From GH45 sp046704385 (GTDB taxonomy: Bacteria; Bacteroidota; Bacteroidia; Bacteroidales; SZUA-534), in assembly GCA_046704385.1 (NCBI GenBank), contig JBJKSB010000007.1, forward strand, positions 1-23,411: DNA of 23,411 bases, written 5' to 3'. The notes under the pieces are model-generated. The model was not told the origin of the DNA. It did no database searches and saw only the letters and a list, made by a program, of their open reading frames with translations. Below are positions 16,607-22,401 of this stretch, in pieces. The position numbers and the translations under genes are program-made. How positions within the stretch are numbered: position 1 is the stretch's first letter; each line of letters starts with the position of its first letter.

Positions 16607-16869
16607 TACACCACAGATTCTACCAGTTCAACAATACTTGCATTTACAGGAGCAAAACCTGTATCAAATGCCTGGGTGGCATCGGTACTGGTCACATATA
16701 CAACCATAGCACCTGAGGCCCCCAATCCCTTGGGATCAGCAGCTACAACCGGTTTCCCCACAGGAGTACCATCAGATAATAAGGGCTGGATTATGCTCAA
16801 CCTGCATCCTTCCAGTTCCGGCACCTTGCGTGAAGACCAAACCACACCAGTTACAACACCTAATTTCAT
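16606..16869 (-). CDS. EutN/CcmL-type pentameric shell protein (BMC-P), second of three in a row
   Basis: An 87-aa protein. I start it at the ATG at 16869 (MKLGVVTGVVWSSRK), because the longer frame to 16935 would overlap the preceding gene by 62 bp and its extra residues (MLFWMMFRSRT...) do not look like the family. Core features are VVAADPKGLGASGAMVVYVTS, with a substituted A-x-D-x-x-G-L-G-A pattern, and the closing NASIVELVESV. It is the most divergent of the four BMC-P copies around the G-x-G-(E/D) turn, which reads G-A-S-G-A. It starts 4 bp after the previous stop. Confidence 0.83.
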   Translation of the reverse strand: MKLGVVTGVVWSSRKVPELEGCRLSIIQPLLSDGTPVGKPVVAADPKGLGASGAMVVYVTSTDATQAFDTGFAPVNASIVELVESVV

Positions 16870-16873
16870 AATG

Positions 16874-17170
16874 CTATTTTGTTGCTTTCTTTGATCCTGC
16901 CTTGTGCGTGATCTGAACATCATCCAGAATAGCAATCACTACGGCATCCACCGGGGCATTCTTAGTTTCCTCGGTCATTCGTGCTGATGAACCGTAGGAA
17001 AGCAATACAAAATCGCCCTCCCCTGCCTGCACAGCATCTACCGCAACATGATAACTGCTTTCTTGTTTCCCCACATGATCCGTCTCTATGCAAAGCAGTA
17101 ATTTCTTACCACTAAGGTTTGGATCCTTCTGGGTAGATACAATCGTTCCGACTACTTTTGCAAAAATCAT
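16874..17170 (-). CDS. EutN/CcmL-type pentameric shell protein (BMC-P), first of three in a row
   Basis: A 98-aa pentamer-forming vertex protein. It has the classical start MIFAKVVGTIVSTQKDPNL, the core AVDAVQAGEGDFVLLSYGSSARMT and the strand AVVIAILDDVQI, followed by a short Lys/Ala-rich tail (KAGSKKATK). The SSARMT loop is shared with the separate BMC-P copy at 19844-20131. The tail resembles the basic tail of the BMC-H protein at 18922-19233. The gene lies 5 bp downstream of a BMC-H gene. Confidence 0.9.
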   Translation of the reverse strand: MIFAKVVGTIVSTQKDPNLSGKKLLLCIETDHVGKQESSYHVAVDAVQAGEGDFVLLSYGSSARMTEETKNAPVDAVVIAILDDVQITHKAGSKKATK

Positions 17171-17175
17171 GGTTC

Positions 17176-17451
17176 CTATCCTTTAAGAACTATATCCATT
17201 TCATCTACCGGACGAGGTATTACCAGTTGTGATAATACTTCACCCACTTTTGATGCTGCTTCAGCTGCAGAATCAATAGCAGAACGTACTGCGGCCACAT
17301 CACCTTCAACGATGAATGATACATAACCACTTCCAACTTTTCTCCATTCTACCAATTCAACATTAGCTGACTTTAGCGCTGCATCAGCGCCGTAAACTAA
17401 ACATGCAAATCCTTTAGTTTCTAAAATTCCGATTGCATTTCTTGCTGCCAT
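17176..17451 (-). CDS. Hexameric shell protein BMC-H, PduA/PduJ-like
   Basis: A 91-aa single-domain BMC protein that should form the flat facets of the shell. Features: AIGILETKGFACLVYGADAA (6-25), the helix A-A-L-K-S-A-N-V-E-L, the pore-loop region KVGSGYVSF, and EGDVAAVRSAIDSAAEAA, closing with QLVIPRPVDEMD. The pore residues (G-S-G) are those of PduA/PduJ-type hexamers with small polar pores, suited to passage of small metabolites. It lies between the aldehyde dehydrogenase gene and the three BMC-P genes. Confidence 0.92.
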   Translation of the reverse strand: MAARNAIGILETKGFACLVYGADAALKSANVELVEWRKVGSGYVSFIVEGDVAAVRSAIDSAAEAASKVGEVLSQLVIPRPVDEMDIVLKG

Positions 17452-17478
17452 TTTAATATCTTTTTAATTGTTAATTTT

Positions 17479-18903
17479 TTAAACAAACCGTAACGCGTTG
17501 TGTGTCATTATCCTTCGTTTCCTGACGAAATCACGCGGGGTAGTAATTCCTTCGCCGGTTGGTGTGGCTATGGTATGAGCAAAATAGCCCTGCCCCAGGT
17601 CACCCCCATTACCCCGAAGTGTACCTCCATTAATTGTTATCACTGTGCAATCCATAACCCTTGAAAAACGGGTGGCACGATTCATATCCTGTGTATACAC
17701 ACTTGCTGTATGTCTGAAACCATGTTCAGCCTCCTGCGAAGCTCTCAATCCTTCAGAGAAATCCTTAACCTTTATCACCGGTATACAGTTGGTCATTTGT
17801 TCTGCCAGTACCCAGGGATGGTTTTTGTCTGTTTCCCCTATCAATAAAGGAACATCATCATTTATATTTAAGCCAATTGCCTTTCCAAGTACTTTTGCAG
17901 ATTTACCGGCTAGTTCACGGCCAATAAACCATTCATCTTTTGGCTTGATCAGAGCCTTCTCTGCCAGGTCGTTCATTTGTTTTGTGCTAAGTATGTGGTT
18001 TCCGGCTTGCTGCATCTCCTTCATAAAGGCATCAAATACCGATTCCACCACAAAAATTTCTTTTTCAGCAATACACAAAATATTATTGTCCCAGCTCGAG
18101 CTCATGGTAATTTCCCGGGCGGCCAGCTCAAGATTGGCCGTCTCATCAACCAGTACAGGCGGATTACCAGGCCCGGCGGCTAACATTTTCTTTGGATATT
18201 TTTGTGCCATTTCCACTACCATTGGGCCCCCTGTTACGTTCAAGAAAGCAATTTTGGGATGGCTGAACAAAATATCAGCTGTTTCAAGTGTTGGATTTGA
18301 CACAGCGGTCACCAGGTTTTTAGGTGCACCAGCTTTTTCCATATACTGGTTGGCCAGCTGAATGGTTCTTTTACTAACCTCTTTTGCGTTGGGATGAACA
18401 TTAAATACAATGGCATTCCCTGCCAACACCTGGATGATGATATTATTTATAATCACCGGTCCGGGATGAGTACTTGGCGAAATATTACCGATAACACCAA
18501 AAGGTGCATATTCATCAATAGCAAGGCCATTCTTTCCTGACCAGGCTGAAGGTTGCAGGTATTCTGCACCGGGACTGTTCTTTGAGGCGTTGATAAATTT
18601 CTCAATTTTATGGTCAACCCTTCCCATGGTAGTCTCTTCAACCGTCATTCGGGCAAGCTCCTCTTTATAGTCCAATGCCATTTGCCGCACAGCATCAGTC
18701 ATTTTTATTTTGCACTGCATGCTGCGTTCCTTTATATCCTGAAAAGCAATATGAGCTGCTTCAATGGCATCGTTCATATCGTCAAAAATGCCCCAGTTGC
18801 CTTTGACTGCACTATTTGTTCGTACAGTACCGACATTTTGAGACACTACCTGCCTGACTACACTTTCAACAAGATCCTTTAACTCCGCTTCATTGAAATT
18901 CAT
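17479..18903 (-). CDS. CoA-acylating aldehyde dehydrogenase (PduP/EutE family) with N-terminal encapsulation helix
   Basis: A 474-aa enzyme. Residues 1-22 (MNFNEAELKDLVESVVRQVV) form an amphipathic helix like the encapsulation peptides of PduP. A short linker follows, then the aldehyde dehydrogenase fold: EYAPFGVIGNISPSTHP (131-147), AGPGNPPVLVDE (243-254) and the catalytic cysteine C277 in SWDNNILCIAEKEIFVV. It should oxidise an aldehyde with NAD+ and CoA to acyl-CoA; from the operon the aldehyde is most likely L-lactaldehyde, giving lactyl-CoA. In propanediol compartments the same family uses propionaldehyde. Length is normal for the family and no key residue appears lost. Confidence 0.92.
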   Translation of the reverse strand: MNFNEAELKDLVESVVRQVVSQNVGTVRTNSAVKGNWGIFDDMNDAIEAAHIAFQDIKERSMQCKIKMTDAVRQMALDYKEELARMTVEETTMGRVDHKIEKFINASKNSPGAEYLQPSAWSGKNGLAIDEYAPFGVIGNISPSTHPGPVIINNIIIQVLAGNAIVFNVHPNAKEVSKRTIQLANQYMEKAGAPKNLVTAVSNPTLETADILFSHPKIAFLNVTGGPMVVEMAQKYPKKMLAAGPGNPPVLVDETANLELAAREITMSSSWDNNILCIAEKEIFVVESVFDAFMKEMQQAGNHILSTKQMNDLAEKALIKPKDEWFIGRELAGKSAKVLGKAIGLNINDDVPLLIGETDKNHPWVLAEQMTNCIPVIKVKDFSEGLRASQEAEHGFRHTASVYTQDMNRATRFSRVMDCTVITINGGTLRGNGGDLGQGYFAHTIATPTGEGITTPRDFVRKRRIMTHNALRFV

Positions 18904-18921
18904 AATTCAGTAAATTTAAAA

Positions 18922-19233
18922 TTACTTAGAAGCTGCTTTCTTTACCGGTTTAGCCTGAATAGGTTCGAAATCAAATTTTTCTACTATTTTTTCTGAAGGA
19001 CGTGGTATAACAATCTCAGATTCCACGGTACCAATACGGGATGCAGCCTGTGCTCCTGCCTCAACAGCAGCTTTTACAGCAGCCACATCACCACGAATGA
19101 TAATATTTACTTTACCACCACCCACTGAAAATGTTTTTCCCAGTTTGATATTTGCTGATTTAACAGCCGCATCTGCCGCCTGAATTGCAGCTGTATAGCC
19201 TAAAGTTTCAATTATTCCTAATGCTTCTATCAT
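18922..19233 (-). CDS. Hexameric shell protein BMC-H with basic C-terminal tail
   Basis: A 103-aa single BMC domain: ALGIIETLGYTAAIQAADAA (4-23), K-S-A-N-I-K-L, pore loop SVGGGKVN, IRGDVAAVKAAVEAGAQAAS and EIVIPRPSEKIVEKF. After the domain come about 12 extra residues rich in Lys, Pro and Ala (PIQAKPVKKAASK), which should point to one face of the shell. It is preceded by the only textbook Shine-Dalgarno in the operon (AGGAGG, 8 nt spacing), suggesting that it is the most abundant shell protein. It follows another BMC-H gene. Confidence 0.92.
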   Translation of the reverse strand: MIEALGIIETLGYTAAIQAADAAVKSANIKLGKTFSVGGGKVNIIIRGDVAAVKAAVEAGAQAASRIGTVESEIVIPRPSEKIVEKFDFEPIQAKPVKKAASK

Positions 19234-19241
19234 TTTACGAT

Positions 19242-19247
19242 CCTCCT
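19242..19247 (-). promoter_or_regulatory. Strong Shine-Dalgarno for the second BMC-H gene
   Basis: Minus-strand AGGAGG lies 8 nt before the ATG at 19233 and overlaps the TAG stop of the upstream BMC-H gene. The other starts in this window that I checked have no such site, in line with the weak Shine-Dalgarno use of Bacteroidota. It marks this gene for high translation. Confidence 0.7.
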
Positions 19248-19527
19248 ATTTTTCTACACCTATTAATTCAAAAACTTCTTCGTGAGCTGAGGGAATAATA
19301 TTGGTACTAACCAATTCCCCAACTTTTGCTGCAGCTTCAGCCCCTGCTTCAACAGATGATTTAACGGCACCTACTTCACCCCGTACAAGAACGGTTACGT
19401 AGGCACCACCAATTTCAACTCTTTTGACAAATTCGGCATTTGCGGTTTTGAGCATTGCATCTATGGCATGAATAGCACCGGTATTACCGCGTGTCTCAAC
19501 AAAACCTAAAGCGACTCCTTTTACCAT
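19246..19527 (-). CDS. Hexameric shell protein BMC-H
   Basis: A 93-aa single BMC domain: ALGFVETRGNTGAIHAIDAM (6-25), KTANAEFVKRVEIGGAYVTV with pore loop I-G-G-A-Y, VRGEVGAVKSSVEAGAEAAA, and STNIIPSAHEEVFEL. The conserved GD at the start of the last helix is GE here. It should form hexagonal tiles of the shell. It starts 11 bp after the small unknown gene and ends in the Shine-Dalgarno of the next BMC-H gene. Confidence 0.9.
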   Translation of the reverse strand: MVKGVALGFVETRGNTGAIHAIDAMLKTANAEFVKRVEIGGAYVTVLVRGEVGAVKSSVEAGAEAAAKVGELVSTNIIPSAHEEVFELIGVEK

Positions 19528-19538
19528 GATTACTTTTA

Positions 19539-19844
19539 TTAAGATTTATAAATTATTTTAATTCCTCGTTTTTTAATTTCAATGTTTGCACCATATGTGA
19601 TGATCGTTTTGGGTGGAACCATCAATGTGGTAACTTCACTCCCTAATGATCTAAAACTCATTTCCGATAATATGGGCGTTTTGTATCCTGACATATCTGC
19701 TTTCACTATTTTCTCCCCGATTGACTTATTAGGCCCATTATTACCCGCAACTACATTAATTCCTTTGTTTGCCAGTTCCTTAATGACAGCCCGGGTAACC
19801 AGTTCAATTAATTTCTCAAGACCTATCTCCACCTGTTCAACCAT
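19539..19844 (-). CDS. Small BMC-associated protein with encapsulation-peptide-like helix, unknown function
   Basis: A 101-aa protein without a BMC or EutN domain. Residues 4-27 (QVEIGLEKLIELVTRAV, then IKELANKG) form an amphipathic helix like those that guide cargo into microcompartments. A low-complexity linker follows (VVAGNNGPNKSIGEK). The C-terminal part ends VPPKTIITYGANIEIKKRGI, which resembles the 'V..g.iITP.A.d....gI' ending seen in PduM, EutT/EutQ-like and other BMC-associated proteins. The start overlaps the TAA of the upstream BMC-P gene by one base. It may be a scaffold or assembly factor in the style of PduM; that is inference from the motif and position. Confidence 0.7.
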   Translation of the reverse strand: MVEQVEIGLEKLIELVTRAVIKELANKGINVVAGNNGPNKSIGEKIVKADMSGYKTPILSEMSFRSLGSEVTTLMVPPKTIITYGANIEIKKRGIKIIYKS

Positions 19845-20131
19845 TATTTTTTGTATAATACTTTATTCCGGGTTGTCACTGAATCCACGATTCCAATTAT
19901 GGTCTGATCGGTTGCCATGTTTTGTGTCTGGCTGGTCATCCTGGCTGAAGACGATGAACATAACATTACCATTTCACCTTCCCCCGCATATACTGTGTCC
20001 ACAGCAGCAACAGTGGTGTTTGTTTCATTCAATTGAGCATCCAGGTAACGCACTACCAAAATTGGATGCCTTTCCAGGTTACCCTCTTTCCTGTTTGAAA
20101 TCACTTTCCCTATTACAATACCCAGCTTCAT
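19844..20131 (-). CDS. EutN/CcmL-type pentameric shell protein (BMC-P), promoter-proximal copy
   Basis: A 95-aa vertex protein with the classical start MKLGIVIGKVISNRKEGNL, the core AVDTVYAGEGEMVMLCSSSS followed by ARMT, and the strand TIIGIVDSV. It lies 2 bp after pduL and overlaps the next gene by one base. It is closest by eye to the copy at 16874-17170, sharing the A-G-E-G and SSARMT loops. It is separated from the other three BMC-P genes by the BMC-H and aldehyde dehydrogenase genes. Confidence 0.9.
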   Translation of the reverse strand: MKLGIVIGKVISNRKEGNLERHPILVVRYLDAQLNETNTTVAAVDTVYAGEGEMVMLCSSSSARMTSQTQNMATDQTIIGIVDSVTTRNKVLYKK

Positions 20132-20133
20132 AG

Positions 20134-20802
20134 CTACATTTTTTCAATAAATTCAACAGTTGTTTCCGATCGCACATTTGCAGCATTGGCATCATCAGTA
20201 TCCAAATGGATTTGCAAACGCCAGCTATCATTTATCCTGATCAGTACATTCTCAAAAATGGTACTTTTTACCCCGCTTACCCTTACCTTGCAATAATCAC
20301 CATTTTTCACCCCAAATCGTGAAGCATCACTATTTGTCATATGAATATGGCGGGAGGCTACAATAGCACATTTTTCAAGATATACCGAACCGACCGGACC
20401 AATTAATGTAAGCGGTGCAGCATTTTCAAGATTACCGGAATTTACAACCGGTGGGTTTATTCCCAAAAAAACAGCATCACTTAATGACACCTCCACCTGA
20501 TCGTAATTGCGTAAGGGTCCAAGAATACGCACCCCCTGTAATGATCTCTGTTTTGGCCCCACAAGGGTCAGCACATGTTTGGAGGCAAATTCACCTGGCT
20601 GATATAAAGGCCGGAATTCTTCAAACCTTGCATTGTTACCAAATAATTTCTTAAAAGTATTTTCAGTTAAATGTATATGCCGGTTTGATACTCCCAATGG
20701 AATAGTTCTATCAGTTGTGCCACAAACAGTACAGCTTGTTTTCACTTGCAGGCTTTTCCTTACTTCAGTGGCAATTTGCTCAATCAATGCTTCACTAATC
20801 AT
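20134..20802 (-). CDS. pduL: Phosphate acyltransferase PduL with N-terminal encapsulation helix
   Basis: A 222-aa PduL-type phosphotransacylase, unrelated to the classical Pta. Residues 1-20 (MISEALIEQIATEVRKSLQV) form an amphipathic encapsulation-peptide-like helix, then a C-x-x-C linker. The two metal-binding half-barrels carry VSNRHIHLT (His42, His44) and VASRHIHMT (His152, His154). The third site QIHLDTDDANA (198-208) holds the last histidine and acidic residues. It converts acyl-CoA plus phosphate into acyl-phosphate and recycles CoA inside the shell. The acyl group is inferred to be lactyl. It follows the DeoR gene after a short ATTT repeat. Confidence 0.93.
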   Translation of the reverse strand: MISEALIEQIATEVRKSLQVKTSCTVCGTTDRTIPLGVSNRHIHLTENTFKKLFGNNARFEEFRPLYQPGEFASKHVLTLVGPKQRSLQGVRILGPLRNYDQVEVSLSDAVFLGINPPVVNSGNLENAAPLTLIGPVGSVYLEKCAIVASRHIHMTNSDASRFGVKNGDYCKVRVSGVKSTIFENVLIRINDSWRLQIHLDTDDANAANVRSETTVEFIEKM

Positions 20803-20814
20803 AATTACAATACC

Positions 20815-20833
20815 ATTTATTTATTTATTTATT
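20815..20833. repeat. Tetranucleotide ATTT microsatellite between deoR-type gene and pduL
   Basis: Nearly five ATTT units (plus strand) run across the stop codon of the regulator gene and most of the 26-bp gap to pduL. A change in copy number would not alter either protein but would change the spacing between them. It may be plain AT-rich drift. Confidence 0.6.
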
Positions 20834-21611
20834 CAACCAAAACAACCTTAACTCCCAGCTTCTTAATTTTTTTCAGTGCTTCCTGCGGGGCTGTTTTATC
20901 TGTAATTATTGTTGATATTTTATCGATACTTGCATAACTGGCCAGTCCCGACTGGGTAAACTTACTGCCATCAACTATCAATATTACTTCACGGGCTTTT
21001 TCCACGATTTGCTTTTTAAGCTCAACATCCTGCAAATGCCTGTCGGTCAATCCATTTTCAACCGATACACCCCAGGCTCCAAGGAATGCCTTTTGAATAA
21101 TCAGATCCTCAAAAAAGCTAATGGCCGGTTTACCGGAAATGGATGCAGAAGCATGCTTTAAATACCCCCCAGGCATCATTACATTAAAATTTTCGTATCC
21201 TAGAAACTCAACTGCCGCCCATATCCCAAAAGGTATTACCGTAACGTCAGCAAGAAAATCCTTTTGGCGTAAACTCTGGGCCATAGCCAAAGCTGTGGTA
21301 CTTGCATCAAGCATAATCGCATCATTGCTTTCAACCAGGTTAGCTGCCACAGCCCCAATTGCCTTTTTGCTGCTAAAATTCAGGTTTTTTCTTTTTTGAT
21401 AATCGTATTCCTGTTTGTATCTGTTTTCGATCAAACGGGCGCCACCATGAAATCTTACTATTTTTCCATTCTCCTCCAAAACATCAAGATCTGTACGAAT
21501 AGTGGCCTCAGTAACGTTCAAAGTCCGACTAAGCTCCTTTACTGACATAGATTCACTGCTGGCAATCAAATCCAGAATACTAAGCTTTCTTTCGTCGAGA
21601 TAGTCTTTCAT
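20829..21611 (-). CDS. DeoR-family transcriptional regulator of the BMC operon
   Basis: A 260-aa regulator. I choose the ATG at 21611 (MKDYLDERKLSIL); a TTG at 21635 would add eight residues that are not family-like. The N-terminal winged helix-turn-helix (about 8-60) has VKELSRTLNVTEATIRTDL, then VLEENGKIVRFHGGA. The C-terminal sugar-phosphate-sensing domain has LDASTTALAMAQSL (91-104), PGG (137-139) and GLTDRHLQDVELKK, a form of the usual G-x-T-x-x-x-x-E-x-x-K motif. Members mostly repress sugar operons and respond to sugar phosphates, here plausibly fuculose- or rhamnulose-1-phosphate or DHAP. It is the first gene of the BMC operon and lies just downstream of an array of phased A/T repeats. 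Confidence 0.9.
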   Translation of the reverse strand: MKDYLDERKLSILDLIASSESMSVKELSRTLNVTEATIRTDLDVLEENGKIVRFHGGARLIENRYKQEYDYQKRKNLNFSSKKAIGAVAANLVESNDAIMLDASTTALAMAQSLRQKDFLADVTVIPFGIWAAVEFLGYENFNVMMPGGYLKHASASISGKPAISFFEDLIIQKAFLGAWGVSVENGLTDRHLQDVELKKQIVEKAREVILIVDGSKFTQSGLASYASIDKISTIITDKTAPQEALKKIKKLGVKVVLVE

Positions 21612-21649
21612 TGTTGGTTTATTATGCGCAAGCAATATAGGTATTATTT

Positions 21650-21703
21650 TTATTTATTTGTGTTTTATTTGCGTTTATTTTTGTTTTTATTGTTTTTTAT
21701 TTT
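21650..21703 (-). promoter_or_regulatory. Array of about 11-bp-phased A/T direct repeats, candidate DeoR operator
   Basis: On the minus strand, AAATAAA-like units recur with adenine/thymine landmarks at plus positions 21656, 21667, 21677, 21689 and 21699, spacings of 11, 10, 12 and 10 bp. Units include CAAATAAAACA and CAAATAAATA. The array lies 40-90 bp upstream of the regulator start. Several DeoR-family repressors, such as IolR, bind tandem direct 11-mers. The rest of the 187-bp gap shows a terminator candidate and no promoter box I would defend. Confidence 0.4.
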
Positions 21704-21735
21704 TATTTAGGTGCTTTTTCTTAATGAAATGACAT

Positions 21736-21776
21736 AAAAATTCCATAAAGAAGTTATCAATCCTTTTGCTATGGAA
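21736..21776 (-). terminator. Candidate terminator downstream of lutC
   Basis: Minus strand: TTCCATA (21776-21770) and TATGGAA (21747-21741) form a 7-bp stem with a 22-nt loop, followed directly by TTTTT (21740-21736). The stem is AT-rich and the loop long, so it is only a moderate candidate. If real, lutBC and the BMC operon are separate transcription units. Confidence 0.42.
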
Positions 21777-21822
21777 GGAGTTAATTCCTCTTTACTCTAT
21801 AAAATTTATATCGTGGTTTTGA

Positions 21823-22401
21823 TCAGGAGACTAAATACACTATCAGACTTTTTGCTCCGTGTGCCCCAATAACCAAGGCTTGTTCAATATCGGCTGTTTT
21901 AGAAGGACCTGCGATAAATAATCCAAAGCCTGGTTTTATGTCTCCCAAAAATTCATAAGCATTATGCATATTTGCCAGCAGAGATTTCTTATGAAGAATT
22001 AAAATCAGATGTTCGGCAATAAATGGCAATACCCGGTTTCCCATATTTTGTTCTTCAACCCAAACCGCACCATTTTCTGCAACACCAAAACTACCGTCAA
22101 TAACAGCAAGGTTTATGGATTTCAGGTCATGTGGTTTTTCAATGGATGATAACTCAATAGAAGAGGTAAAAAGTGAACTGTTTGAAACTATCTGTACATC
22201 TTTGCCATAATTATCATTAATATATTGCTCAAGATTTATCTGAGTATCGGTCACAACTGCTCCACCAGCTGCCTCAACAGCCAGCGTGAATACTCCTGTT
22301 AAATCCGCATCACTGCCACCTAAACTTCCGGTATCAGGTAGTGGAATAAAGTCTGTTTTATTTTCGCTAATTTGCTTTAAAATATGCTCTTTACTCATCA
22401 T
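21823..22401 (-). CDS. lutC: LutC-like LUD-domain protein of lactate oxidation
   Basis: A 192-aa protein starting MMSKEHILKQI; the next codon (22398) is an equally good ATG. The longer frame to 22476 overlaps lutB by 86 bp and is not family-like. The start lies inside the end of lutB (ATGATGAGTAA), so translation is coupled. LUD-domain features: DLTGVFTLAVEAAGGAVV, LAVIDGSFGVAENGAVWV (a typical 'G...a.aetGt' strand), RVLPFIAEHLILIL and GPSKTADIEQALVIGAHG near the end. LutC is part of LutABC (LldEFG), which oxidises L-lactate to pyruvate. Beside this BMC it would consume the lactate made by the pathway. Confidence 0.88.
   Translation of the reverse strand: MMSKEHILKQISENKTDFIPLPDTGSLGGSDADLTGVFTLAVEAAGGAVVTDTQINLEQYINDNYGKDVQIVSNSSLFTSSIELSSIEKPHDLKSINLAVIDGSFGVAENGAVWVEEQNMGNRVLPFIAEHLILILHKKSLLANMHNAYEFLGDIKPGFGLFIAGPSKTADIEQALVIGAHGAKSLIVYLVS

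Larger units (their letters stand above)
12431..21611 (-). other. Bacterial microcompartment locus, PVM-like aldolase type with PduS/PduT
   Basis: Fifteen minus-strand genes with short gaps or one-base TAATG overlaps encode eight shell proteins (three BMC-H, one BMC-T, four BMC-P), PduL, an acylating aldehyde dehydrogenase, a class II aldolase, an AckA-family kinase, PduS, one small unknown and a DeoR regulator. The set of class II aldolase, aldehyde dehydrogenase, PduL and AckA is the hallmark of the Planctomycetes-Verrucomicrobia fucose/rhamnose microcompartment. PduS and PduT are known from propanediol compartments. No diol dehydratase, propanediol kinase or alcohol dehydrogenase is present in the window. 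The sugar isomerase and kinase that would make the aldolase substrate are not in view. Confidence 0.88.

Noticed and set aside
16870..16935. 22-residue N-terminal extension of the second tandem BMC-P
   Set aside because: It lies within the previous BMC-P gene in another frame and does not resemble the EutN family; the ATG at 16869 fits.
17645..18361. 238-aa plus-strand ORF opposite the aldehyde dehydrogenase gene
   Set aside because: It is the antisense shadow of a clear enzyme gene, with no domain features of its own.
21612..21635. TTG start adding eight residues to the DeoR regulator
   Set aside because: The ATG at 21611 gives the usual short lead into the helix-turn-helix; the extension looks like leader sequence.
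21636..21735. Bacteroidota-type promoter (TTTG / TAnnTTTG) for the BMC operon
   Set aside because: The best -7-like match on the minus strand (CTATATTG region) is imperfect and has no TTTG partner at the right distance.
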